DNA of 64,000 nt from CAVZQN01 sp963837395. GTDB lineage: Bacteria; Acidobacteriota; HRBIN11; JAKEFK01. The stretch covers positions 434,001 through 498,000 of the forward strand of contig CAWINI010000004.1 in assembly GCA_963837395.1 (NCBI GenBank), given 5' to 3'. Below the pieces are notes generated by a model. That model saw only the letters and a list, made by a program, of their open reading frames with translations. It made no database searches and was not told the DNA's origin. Below are positions 44,283 to 52,552 of this stretch, piece by piece. Each line of letters opens with the position of its first letter. Positions within the stretch are counted from its first letter, which is position 1. Made by a program: the position numbers and the translations under genes.

Positions 44283-47150
44283 CTAGAATTCAACGCGAAA
44301 GCCGAGTTGAGCCTGTCTGGGCTCGCCAAACATCGTTGGCTCGCCAAAACTTGTTGATTTCAGATTTCCGGTAGGTGCCGAGGGGTTGTCCGAATTGAAC
44401 AAGTTATATACATCTAAAATCGCTTCAACGCTCAGTTGCGATATTTGAAATGTCCTGGTCACGCGCACATCAAATTGTGAAAAGCCTTTACCAAGACGCG
44501 AATTGACGTGCTCGTCCGTGATCGTGTAGGGAAAACCAGTTCCGGGATCCTCACGCAGAAAAGCATTAAAAGGCGTGGCGGAATTTGTCCGGAAGAATCC
44601 GGAAAAACGGAATGCAGAAGGTAATTCGGCTGTACCTGCAATTACGATACGGTGCCGGGAATCGGTATCCAATGATCCAACCATTCGTGGATCATCACGC
44701 GGGCCAAGTGTAAAGTCGAGCGTACAATTATCGTTACAGAATTGAAAAGGAGTTCCTCCAAGCCGGTAATCATCCGAACCAAATAAGGTATTGCCGGTCA
44801 CTTTTGAAAAAGTGTAGGCAGCTTGAAAGACATAATGTTTATTGAATTGATGTCGGAGCGATACATTCAACGCATTGTAATCACTGAATGCCCCGTTATA
44901 CCAGAAACGGACAAAATTGGGGAATTCAGGAAGAATCCGCTTGTCATTCACTTTGCCGTTGATCCGAAATCTTACGAACCGATCTCTGCTTGCAGCATTC
45001 AGATAATCGATATCCAGGGCGGTGCTGCTTCCTATCAGTTTGCTGAAACCAAGAGAGAATTGCCGCGTATACGGAATAACAAAATCGGGTGAAGCTGCAT
45101 CTGCCGATGGGAAGGGTTCTGAAATCTGATTCGGTGGAAGCGGATCGTCGATTTGAAATGGACTGCCATCTGGATTCAAGATTCCCGAGAAATTACAATC
45201 GGGATTCAAGATTCCGGTGGGATTACAATAAAAATAGAAGGGTCCGAACTTTCCGGAAGCCTGTGAATACAGGATATTCCCATTGGTGAACGGAAAATCA
45301 TAGAACAGACCGAATGCGCCATGAAGAACCAGTTGTCCATCGCCATCCCAGTCATAAGCAAATCCGAGGCGCGGTGCGATGTTGTTTCCGTCGTTTGATA
45401 ATCTGCCCAAAGGATTATTCTTCACTGACTCTAACCATGGAAAATCAAATGGAAGATGCAACAGCGCTGAATACAAGTCGTTTGATGATTGATCCAGATC
45501 AAAGCCAGTAACGTAATCGTACCGGATCCCCAGATTCAAAGTCAGATGTTCGTTGAAATTCCAATCGTCCTGAAAGTACATTCCGTATTGGTTATTCGGA
45601 ACATTGAATATGAATTGACCATCGAACTTGCTGATCTCCACGATCGGTGAGTTTCGATCACTTCCATCGTAAACATATGTGTAAGGCTGCCGGTCATAGG
45701 AAAGAAGACCACCCACAGTCGGCTCACTGATCCATTGAAAGCCCGCTTTCAAGTTGTGAACACCCTTCCAAAAGGAAGAGCTCCATGAAAAATCATCTTT
45801 TATCTGATACTTTTCTTGTTGATTCTGCTGGGGTGGGTACAGTTGCCCCACCGTAAAACCTGTCGCCGAGAATATTTCCACAGGGTCTGAGGTTTGTGGA
45901 GTGATTTCATTTTGAAAATCCGCATATTGAAATTGCAGCTCATTGAGCCGATTGTCTCCAATTAGAAAGTTATGATTGGCAAGAACAGAATGGAATGTAT
46001 TTTTGAGACCCGCCCAACTGTTCGGCGCATAATACACGCCGACTCCGTACACTGTTGTTGATTTTTGCTGGCCGTAACGGATGGTTAAGAACTGTTTGGG
46101 ATCAATATTCACAGTGGCTTTAGCAGTGTAAAGGCTGTTACGGGTCGGCACATTGTGCGGGCCATCGAATTCGGGCGCAGCGCCAAAAGTATTCACGATA
46201 AACGGTACATCGAGTTGTTCACGCTCAATCGCCACGAAAAAATGCGCACGGTCTTTAACGATCGGCCCACCTATCGAGCCTCCAAATTGTTCCCGGCTGT
46301 AGTCCGAAGGGTTTTTCAAGCCGGCATTTTCTTCCGCTTTGCTTAGAGCGTTGAATGTGTTGTCACGAAAAAAAGAAAAAAACGAACCGTGTAAATCGTT
46401 GCTTCCCGATTTTGTTACGACATTCAGCACACCACCACTGGCCCTTCCATATTCGGCTTTGTAGCTCGCCCTCAGGAAATTGAACTCGTCGATGGATTCT
46501 AATGGATAGAATTGATTGATGCCGCCGATCGTATCGTCTGTATTGTCACCGCCATCGATCGTAATATTCAGATTTCTTCCCGTTCCTCCTATCGAGCTGA
46601 TCGCGAGATTTCTGATTCTGGTAGGATCCGGATTCGAAATCAGTGCAGTTCCTGGTGCAAGAGCCGCCAGATTAGCAAACTGTCGGTCATTCAATGGCAA
46701 GTTGGCTACCTGTTCCGGGGTAACGACTGTAGCGAGGTGAGACTCGGTTTTCTCGATCAACGGAAGGCGTCCGCTAACTTCCACGGTTTCATTGGATGAG
46801 ATTAGCTTTAAGTCAAAATTCACACTGACTGTGCGGCTCACATCAAGTGCGATTCCTTTTTGAATCTGACTACCAAATGTCTGGAGTTCAGCGCTGAGAT
46901 CGTAAACGCCAACAGGCAACGATGGAATTCGATAAGCTCCTTGCGCGTCTGTCGTATCCAGACGTTCGAAGCCGTTTTCTGGATTCCGTGCTAACACGAT
47001 GACGCCAGGAAGAGGAGTTCCCGAATCATCACGAACAACTCCGATGAAATTTGCGGTGGGTGTCTGAGCCGCTACTAAATCCGGAAAGAGAAGAAAAGAA
47101 AGAAAGAGCAAGGAAATGATATTGCAACGCACAAAATAGGATTTCCCCAT
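44283..47150 (-). CDS. Oar-like TonB-dependent receptor with carboxypeptidase-regulatory domain
   Basis: 955-residue outer-membrane protein. Signal peptide (ISLLFLSFLLFPDLVAA), an N-terminal CarboxypepD-reg domain (FIGVVRDDSGTPLPGVIVLARNPENGFERLDTTDAQGAYRIPSLPVGVYDLS), a plug domain (LPLNDRQFANLAALAPG; RNLNITIDGGDNTDD; YKAEYGRASGGVLNVVTKSGSNDLHGSFFSFFRDN) and a 22-strand barrel ending in a terminal phenylalanine (LGFRVEF). Substrate unknown; this type is abundant in Acidobacteriota and is thought to import carbohydrates or peptides. ATG 47150 gives the signal peptide at the N-terminus. It follows the kinase gene, to which it may be linked in regulation. Confidence 0.85.
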   Translation of the reverse strand: MGKSYFVRCNIISLLFLSFLLFPDLVAAQTPTANFIGVVRDDSGTPLPGVIVLARNPENGFERLDTTDAQGAYRIPSLPVGVYDLSAELQTFGSQIQKGIALDVSRTVSVNFDLKLISSNETVEVSGRLPLIEKTESHLATVVTPEQVANLPLNDRQFANLAALAPGTALISNPDPTRIRNLAISSIGGTGRNLNITIDGGDNTDDTIGGINQFYPLESIDEFNFLRASYKAEYGRASGGVLNVVTKSGSNDLHGSFFSFFRDNTFNALSKAEENAGLKNPSDYSREQFGGSIGGPIVKDRAHFFVAIEREQLDVPFIVNTFGAAPEFDGPHNVPTRNSLYTAKATVNIDPKQFLTIRYGQQKSTTVYGVGVYYAPNSWAGLKNTFHSVLANHNFLIGDNRLNELQFQYADFQNEITPQTSDPVEIFSATGFTVGQLYPPQQNQQEKYQIKDDFSWSSSFWKGVHNLKAGFQWISEPTVGGLLSYDRQPYTYVYDGSDRNSPIVEISKFDGQFIFNVPNNQYGMYFQDDWNFNEHLTLNLGIRYDYVTGFDLDQSSNDLYSALLHLPFDFPWLESVKNNPLGRLSNDGNNIAPRLGFAYDWDGDGQLVLHGAFGLFYDFPFTNGNILYSQASGKFGPFYFYCNPTGILNPDCNFSGILNPDGSPFQIDDPLPPNQISEPFPSADAASPDFVIPYTRQFSLGFSKLIGSSTALDIDYLNAASRDRFVRFRINGKVNDKRILPEFPNFVRFWYNGAFSDYNALNVSLRHQFNKHYVFQAAYTFSKVTGNTLFGSDDYRLGGTPFQFCNDNCTLDFTLGPRDDPRMVGSLDTDSRHRIVIAGTAELPSAFRFSGFFRTNSATPFNAFLREDPGTGFPYTITDEHVNSRLGKGFSQFDVRVTRTFQISQLSVEAILDVYNLFNSDNPSAPTGNLKSTSFGEPTMFGEPRQAQLGFRVEF

Positions 47151-47181
47151 TTTGTCCCAAGTATATAATAAATTGCAGACA

Positions 47182-49749
47182 CTAAAGCAGACCGCATTTC
47201 TTGAGCAATTGGCTATAACGCGGATCAGATCGGATGGAATCCCAATGAGGTTCTGATTTGATGTACACGAGTTCATATTGCCGCTGTTCATAAGCCTTTT
47301 CAAGCCACCGGAATGCTTCGTCCTTTTGGCCGAGCTCTACATAAAGAGCCGCTACTTCAACCGGATCAACTTGTTCATTGAGGTTCCCATTGCCATTTTG
47401 GGCGAGTTCCAATCGTTTTTCCCAATAGCCTTTGACTCCTTTTTGTCTGAGACCGTCCAGCAATGCTTGAGTTCGTTGTGTGACATATTCTTGCGGTCTC
47501 CCCCTAAGCGTCATGGCTTTCGCTTGTTCCTGAATGCTTTCCTGATACATTCCCTTATCCAGGTAGATGCCGGCCAATACTCCGTGCGCCATGGGGAAGC
47601 CAGGATCCATCTCAATGGCTTTGTGGATTTCTGCTAGCGCTTCATCGTAACGTCGCGCCGCGCCCAGCTTATTGCTGAGAGCTGTCGTAATATGAGCGTT
47701 TAAGGGATCGAGTTGCTGCGCCAATTTCGTGTGCTCAATTGCTTTATCGAGATCCCCTTTAATTGCAAACAAATCTCCGTATTGTGTGTGCGCGTTCGCC
47801 AGGTTTGGATTCAGTTCAATCGCCTTCTTGTATTCGGCTTCTGCCCCCGCCAAATCCCACTCTAGCTCCTTGACGACTGCCATGGAAACGTGAGCTTCGG
47901 CAAGAGTGTCATCGAGCTCAAGAGCCATCTTTGCAGCGGCTTTCGTTTTCGTCATATCATCACCGCGCGCATACACTTCTGCTAATCCGGCATAGGCAAG
48001 AGCATAGTTCGGATCCTTGTCAATCGCTTCACGAAAATATTCCACGGCCTTATCGAATCCTTGCATTGTCCTCTTATTGAAGAAATAACGGCCTTTGAGA
48101 TACGACCTGTAGGCTTCGCTGTCCATTGTATATTGCTTGGATGCAAGCTTTTCTTCTTGACCTGTTAGGTTCAATTGTAGTTTCCTGGATAAATCTCTGG
48201 TAATTTCTCCCGGCAGATCGGTCATGCGTGAAGGAAGTCGTTTGAATTGGTTACCCCAGAGCAAACTTCCATCCGAAACACTGGCCAGACTTGCTTCAAG
48301 GATCAAAGAATCTCCCTGCTGACGGAAGCGTCCGCTGAGCACGGCATCAACGTTGAGGTCGCGCCCTACTTTTCTTGGATCCAAAATTTTGCCCTTGTAA
48401 GTAAAAACCGTTCCCGGCGCCATCACTTTCATATCCGGCAGAAGCGAAAGCGCATTGATGGTGCTTTCAGTAATTCCATCACTCAAATATTCCGTTTCCG
48501 GATTTTTTTCCACATTCAGAAATGGAATGACGGCAATAGAATGAATTCTTGGAGGATGTTGCGCCCGCCAGACCGACACTGCCGCGGCGAACGCAATCAA
48601 GAGCAACGCTGCTATGGCTGCGGCGCCAGAACGCGCCTTGGATCGAGGAGGACGACCTGTAGGAGTGAAGGCGACTGGAACCGCAGTACCGCGCTGGAGA
48701 TTTTTCAAATCCACATACAGATCACGGCAAGATTGATATCTACGGTCACGGTCATTCTCCATGCATTTTCGAATGATCCACTGCAATTCAACCGGAGCTT
48801 TTTCATTGCTGCTGACAATCGGCTCTGGTTCGGCATGCAGAATGTGATCGAGGATTTCAACGTTACTGATTCCTGTGAATGGACGTTTGTTGGTAACCAT
48901 TTGATAAAGAACGCAACCAAGACTAAAGATGTCGGACCGCTGATCCACATCGCGCCCGAGCGCCTGTTCAGGACTCATATACGGAACTGTCCCGAAGACC
49001 AGGCCGGTTTGCGTTTTGGCGATTGTGCTTAATTGAGTCGCGAGCGAGTCATTCGAAGGTTGGAAGATCTTTGCCAGCCCGAAATCGAGTACTTTCACAT
49101 GACCTTTGTCCTTGATCATGATGTTTGCCGGCTTGATATCCCGATGCGTGATTCCTTTCTGATGAGCTTCATCCAGAGCGTCGGAAACTTGCATTGCGAT
49201 ATTGATCACTTCATCAATTTCCAAGCGGCCTTTGCTGATTCTCGCATCCAGCGTTTGACCCTCCACATGTTCCATTGCAATGAAACGAATACCTTCGGAA
49301 CTACCGATTTCATATATATGGGCAACATTCGGATGGCTCAGTTTCGAAGCCGCTTTCGCTTCTTGTTGAAATCTGCGCATACGCTCGGGATCCTTCGCTA
49401 GATGACCATGTAAAATCTTCAATGCAGCAAAACGATCCAGTCTGGAATCGTACGCACGATAGACTTCACCCATTCCACCCGCTCCGATCTGTGACACGAT
49501 CTTGTAAGGCCCCAGAAAATTACCGGGCAACAATTTGCTTTTTGCTATGGATTCCGCGACAGCTTGCGCGGCAGGAATCTCAATGAAGCTCGCACCGCGT
49601 TCATCGGATTGCAGCAATTTCTCAACTTCCTGTTTTAGTGCTGCATCTCCGGCGCACGCTTTTTCCAGGAATGCATCTCGTTTCTCGGTTTCGAGTTCGA
49701 AGGCCTGATCGAGCAAGAGGTTGATTAACTTCCAGCGTTCAGGGTTCAT
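47182..49749 (-). CDS. Ser/Thr protein kinase with FlgO/TolB-N-like and TPR domains
   Basis: 855 residues. N-terminal linker, then a Hanks-type kinase (about 80-350): GAGGMGEVYRAYDSRLDRFAALKIL (glycine loop and lysine), HRDIKPANIMIKDKGHVKVLDFGLAK (catalytic loop and DFG) and FGTVPYMSPEQALG. One membrane helix (AAIAALLLIAFAAAVSVW) near 380, then a periplasmic segment IAVIPFLNVEKNPETEYLSDGITESTINAL resembling the FlgO/adenylate-cyclase-associated domain, then about eight TPRs (LAYAGLAEVYARGDDMTKTKAAA). With the ECF-like sigma factor upstream it forms a pair common in Acidobacteriota. The 3' end is 32 bp from the receptor start. Confidence 0.9.
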   Translation of the reverse strand: MNPERWKLINLLLDQAFELETEKRDAFLEKACAGDAALKQEVEKLLQSDERGASFIEIPAAQAVAESIAKSKLLPGNFLGPYKIVSQIGAGGMGEVYRAYDSRLDRFAALKILHGHLAKDPERMRRFQQEAKAASKLSHPNVAHIYEIGSSEGIRFIAMEHVEGQTLDARISKGRLEIDEVINIAMQVSDALDEAHQKGITHRDIKPANIMIKDKGHVKVLDFGLAKIFQPSNDSLATQLSTIAKTQTGLVFGTVPYMSPEQALGRDVDQRSDIFSLGCVLYQMVTNKRPFTGISNVEILDHILHAEPEPIVSSNEKAPVELQWIIRKCMENDRDRRYQSCRDLYVDLKNLQRGTAVPVAFTPTGRPPRSKARSGAAAIAALLLIAFAAAVSVWRAQHPPRIHSIAVIPFLNVEKNPETEYLSDGITESTINALSLLPDMKVMAPGTVFTYKGKILDPRKVGRDLNVDAVLSGRFRQQGDSLILEASLASVSDGSLLWGNQFKRLPSRMTDLPGEITRDLSRKLQLNLTGQEEKLASKQYTMDSEAYRSYLKGRYFFNKRTMQGFDKAVEYFREAIDKDPNYALAYAGLAEVYARGDDMTKTKAAAKMALELDDTLAEAHVSMAVVKELEWDLAGAEAEYKKAIELNPNLANAHTQYGDLFAIKGDLDKAIEHTKLAQQLDPLNAHITTALSNKLGAARRYDEALAEIHKAIEMDPGFPMAHGVLAGIYLDKGMYQESIQEQAKAMTLRGRPQEYVTQRTQALLDGLRQKGVKGYWEKRLELAQNGNGNLNEQVDPVEVAALYVELGQKDEAFRWLEKAYEQRQYELVYIKSEPHWDSIRSDPRYSQLLKKCGLL

Positions 49750-49755
49750 TTCTTT

Positions 49756-50325
49756 TTAAGGACGAACTGCCTCGTGGAGCCACGCTTTCGCCTTGCGCCA
49801 TTCGCGATCAATCGTTCGAGTCGAAACGTGTTCTACTTCCGCAATTTCTTCTATCGTAAGCCCTCCGAAGAATTTCATCTCCACGATGCGACTCTTGAGG
49901 GGATCAAATTCAGCAAGACGTGTCAGCGCTTCATCAATGGAAATGAGTTCTGCAGCCTGTTGGTGTGGAATCAGAGCTGCCTCATCCAGAGAAATATGGG
50001 TCAACCCAGAACCGCGCTTGGCGCTAGCGCTACTTCTCACCTGATCAATCAGAATTCGTCGCATTAGCTGAGCTGCGATACCAAAAAAATGTGCGCGATT
50101 GCGCCAGTGCACATTTTTCTGATCGACCAGTTTGCAGTATGCCTCGTTGACCAGAGCCGTTGTTTGAAGAATGTGACCGGGTCTTTCCCTTCGCATGTAT
50201 CGGGCAGCCAGGCGGTGCAACTCTTTTTCTACTAGCGGGATCAGCTGGTGAAGTGAGTCCTTGTCCCCTTCGCTCCAGGCAACAAGGAGCCCAGAAATAT
50301 CTCGCGACGTGAACATTGACCACAT
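49756..50325 (-). CDS. ECF-like sigma factor (SigJ/TIGR02999 type)
   Basis: 189 residues. Helical N-terminus SRDISGLLVAWSEGDKDSLHQLIPLVEKELHRLAARYMRRERPGHILQTTALVNEAYCKL is the signature of the acidobacterial ECF-like group; region 4 has FDPLKSRIVEMKFFGGLTIEEIAEVEHVSTRTIDREWRKAKAWLHEAV. Unlike RpoE-type ECFs it has no anti-sigma gene. Co-directional with the kinase 6 bp downstream, which may control it by phosphorylation. Confidence 0.85.
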   Translation of the reverse strand: MWSMFTSRDISGLLVAWSEGDKDSLHQLIPLVEKELHRLAARYMRRERPGHILQTTALVNEAYCKLVDQKNVHWRNRAHFFGIAAQLMRRILIDQVRSSASAKRGSGLTHISLDEAALIPHQQAAELISIDEALTRLAEFDPLKSRIVEMKFFGGLTIEEIAEVEHVSTRTIDREWRKAKAWLHEAVRP

Positions 50326-50447
50326 TATAGCTCATGCCTCTGTCGTAATTCAGCCAGCAAGTACGCGTTAATAAGTGAGAGCAAATGGAAAACCTTAAAT
50401 GATCGCAGGCTGCAGCCTCATTCATCTCCATAAGGAAAGGAGGACGT

Positions 50448-51134
50448 ATGATGAGGCGGATAGTTTTTTTTTCTCTTATCATTATCGCGTGTCGCTTGGT
50501 TTTCGCGGAGCAAGATTTTGTATCACATCCAGAAGTTCTTAACATGATGTATGTGTTATGGAAAGATTCGGCATTCGGCAAAGATCCCAACCGGACGGAA
50601 AGAGCAGCGTGGATTATCCATGATTCTATTGATGGTTTCCGTTGTATACGCTGGCCACGATCGGGCGAGCGCAATCGCGAGTTCTGGTATGGGGCCGTAC
50701 CACACAATACGATCGCACAGATCCATACACACACTGATCATGTAGATCCACGTCCTGCGAACAAAGACATCGCCTTCGCAAAAAGAATCGGAATACCAAT
50801 TTACACGATCAGCAGCGGTGGAATTTGGGTGGCAGATCGCTATGGCGTTGTAAAGAAGGTTTATGGACCAGGCTGGCATAAAAATCTAAGGAATTTACAG
50901 CCGGCGTCAAAAAAAGCAATGACGATGCGAAACATGAGTACGGACAAGGACCTTATCCAACAAAAGGCATGGCTACTCACCTTTTGGCCCTCATCTCCTG
51001 CTCGAAGCCATTTATGCATTCGTTGCAGTTGCCAAATTGCTGAAAGATTATTGAGAACCAAAGGTGGTTCTGCGTTCGAAGTATTCAGTGCAAGGCTACG
51101 ATTCCGCTTGGAATCATTGATGGGTTGCCTCTAG
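50448..51134 (+). CDS. secreted JAMM/MPN-like protein, C-terminus doubtful
   Basis: 228 residues. Signal peptide RIVFFSLIIIACRLVFA. The mid part EFWYGAVPHNTIAQIHTHTDHVDPRPANKDIAFAKRIGIPIYTIS has the HxH plus distal acidic pattern of JAMM metalloproteases (IHTHTD, then a serine/aspartate-rich PRPANKD), where JAMM enzymes cleave isopeptide or peptide bonds. The family signature is incomplete because a glutamate partner is not clearly seen. After about residue 155 the frame turns basic and unusual (MTMRNMSTDKDLIQQKAWLLTFW), whereas another frame gives HGYSPFGPHLLLEAIYAFVAVAKLL, so a frameshift near 50960 is likely. GGAGG precedes ATG 50448. Confidence 0.45.
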   Translation: MMRRIVFFSLIIIACRLVFAEQDFVSHPEVLNMMYVLWKDSAFGKDPNRTERAAWIIHDSIDGFRCIRWPRSGERNREFWYGAVPHNTIAQIHTHTDHVDPRPANKDIAFAKRIGIPIYTISSGGIWVADRYGVVKKVYGPGWHKNLRNLQPASKKAMTMRNMSTDKDLIQQKAWLLTFWPSSPARSHLCIRCSCQIAERLLRTKGGSAFEVFSARLRFRLESLMGCL

Positions 51135-51189
51135 AAACGGAGGATTTTTTTTCAGTCATTATCCTCGAAATTGTAAGTCGTAAAAATAT

Positions 51190-51969
51190 TTATCTGCGGC
51201 CTTTGCGAATCAGTTCATCGGCTTCTTCCGCCATCCGTTTTTTAAGCTCCTCATCCATTTGCTGAAATGGTTTTTTTACTACTGGTTTATTTTTATCGCT
51301 TCGAGGATCAACGTCACGATCATCCTTTTGTCTGGTATTGGAAATATTCTTTTCCTCTTCTCTGCGGCGTGTAGTGTTTGATTCACCTGTTCCATCGTAT
51401 GTTTTATCTGTTTTGTTAACACCAATTCCTTTACCGTCCGTGATGACTACATCCGGAAGCGGAATAGTAACTGGTCCAATTTTCACTGTAGGCGGCCGAT
51501 AAACGACCCCTCCTTTGCCACCAGTGATTTGACCTGCACCACCAGGCAAATTTACTCCATCTTTTGTGATCCGCTTCTCTTTGATCGGTGTGCCTCTGGG
51601 CTCAACTTTTCCAAAATCTTTAGGAAGATTGATGTGCTGTCCCTCCCGAAGATTGTTTGGATTCTTGATGTGTTTATTTGCTTCAATTAGAGCTTGTTTG
51701 CTGCGTATGCCCATCCTGTCCGCAACCTGGTCAAGCGTCTTTTCGCCAGGTTGAACCAAAAGATCCTTAGGATAATTGACATCCTGACCCTGATTCAATG
51801 CTTTCTTTGGATCCATTTTGGGATTCGCATCCTTCAAATCAGTTAATGGGATCCCTTCGCGCTTGGAAATTTTTTCCAGCGTATCCCCCTTCTGAGCGGT
51901 AATCACATCGACCTTGCTCTGAGTGTTGGTATTCGTTGGACCGTTTATTTGGTCTACTCTTGGACCCAT
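51190..51969 (-). CDS. LysM-repeat protein
   Basis: About 259 residues without a signal peptide. Three LysM-like modules: DVITAQKGDTLEKISKREGIPLTDLKDANPKMD, VQPGEKTLDQVADRMGIRSKQALIEANKHI and the shorter DVNYPKD. A basic, threonine-rich tail ends MAEEADELIRKGRR, which has a truncated twin at 44198. ATG 51969 has GAGGAGG about 9 nt upstream and is preferred to the longer frame. Peptidoglycan binding is likely from family knowledge; export route is unclear. It follows the JAMM-like gene convergently. Confidence 0.75.
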   Translation of the reverse strand: MGPRVDQINGPTNTNTQSKVDVITAQKGDTLEKISKREGIPLTDLKDANPKMDPKKALNQGQDVNYPKDLLVQPGEKTLDQVADRMGIRSKQALIEANKHIKNPNNLREGQHINLPKDFGKVEPRGTPIKEKRITKDGVNLPGGAGQITGGKGGVVYRPPTVKIGPVTIPLPDVVITDGKGIGVNKTDKTYDGTGESNTTRRREEEKNISNTRQKDDRDVDPRSDKNKPVVKKPFQQMDEELKKRMAEEADELIRKGRR

Positions 51970-52041
51970 TGTTAAGACCTCCTCAACCACGTGGGTTGTC
52001 GTTCATTAATCAAGACGGCTGAGAAAGGGACTAGACGATGG

Positions 52042-52481
52042 CTATGAAGGAATAACTGAGGGATCGGTGAACGGTTTCAACTTTTCGATCAATGTAGCCG
52101 GCAACGGAACAGTATCAAACGTATCTCTACGAACTGAAACCAAAATAAAGTGAGCCGTTGCGATGAGATCGGCTTCACCTTTTCTTCGAACTTCAAAATT
52201 TAATCGAAGAGATTTTGTACCGACATGTCCAACGAACACGCACACCCGCAACAAATCATCCAATTGTGCAGCTTTTAGAAAATCGCATTCGATGTGCGCG
52301 CGAGGTAACCAGACATCCAGTTGATCGAAAATTACGCTATAAGAAAATCCAACGGTGCGAAATAATTCCGTTTCTGCAAATTCGAAGAATCGGATATAGG
52401 CACCGTAAAAAATGATTCGGCCGCATCTACATCCCCCCATCGAACGCGTTCTTCAATGCAATATTTCCACGATTCATCCAT
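52042..52481 (-). CDS. 4HBT-fold acyl-CoA thioesterase (one frameshift)
   Basis: About 146 residues. A 4-hydroxybenzoyl-CoA-type hotdog thioesterase: MDESWKYCIEERVRWGDVDAA, then one base is missing near 52414 and IIFYGAYIRFFEFAETELFRTVGFSYS continues in the next frame. The catalytic-site aspartate of the WGDVDAAG motif is present, and LPRAHIECDFLKAAQLDDLL matches the family. Restoration makes a normal-length protein. It hydrolyses acyl-CoA or acyl-ACP thioesters; substrate unknown. It follows the hybrid kinase gene. Confidence 0.75.
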
Positions 52482-52552
52482 GTCTTTGGTGTTGAAGTTA
52501 TCACTTCTTCGGCTCGTAGTGAAGTACCGCAATTCCTGGATTTCGGATTAAA

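Noticed and set aside
48247..49032. 261-codon plus-strand frame opposite the Ser/Thr kinase
   Set aside because: Antisense to a clearly conserved kinase domain, no recognisable motif; shadow.
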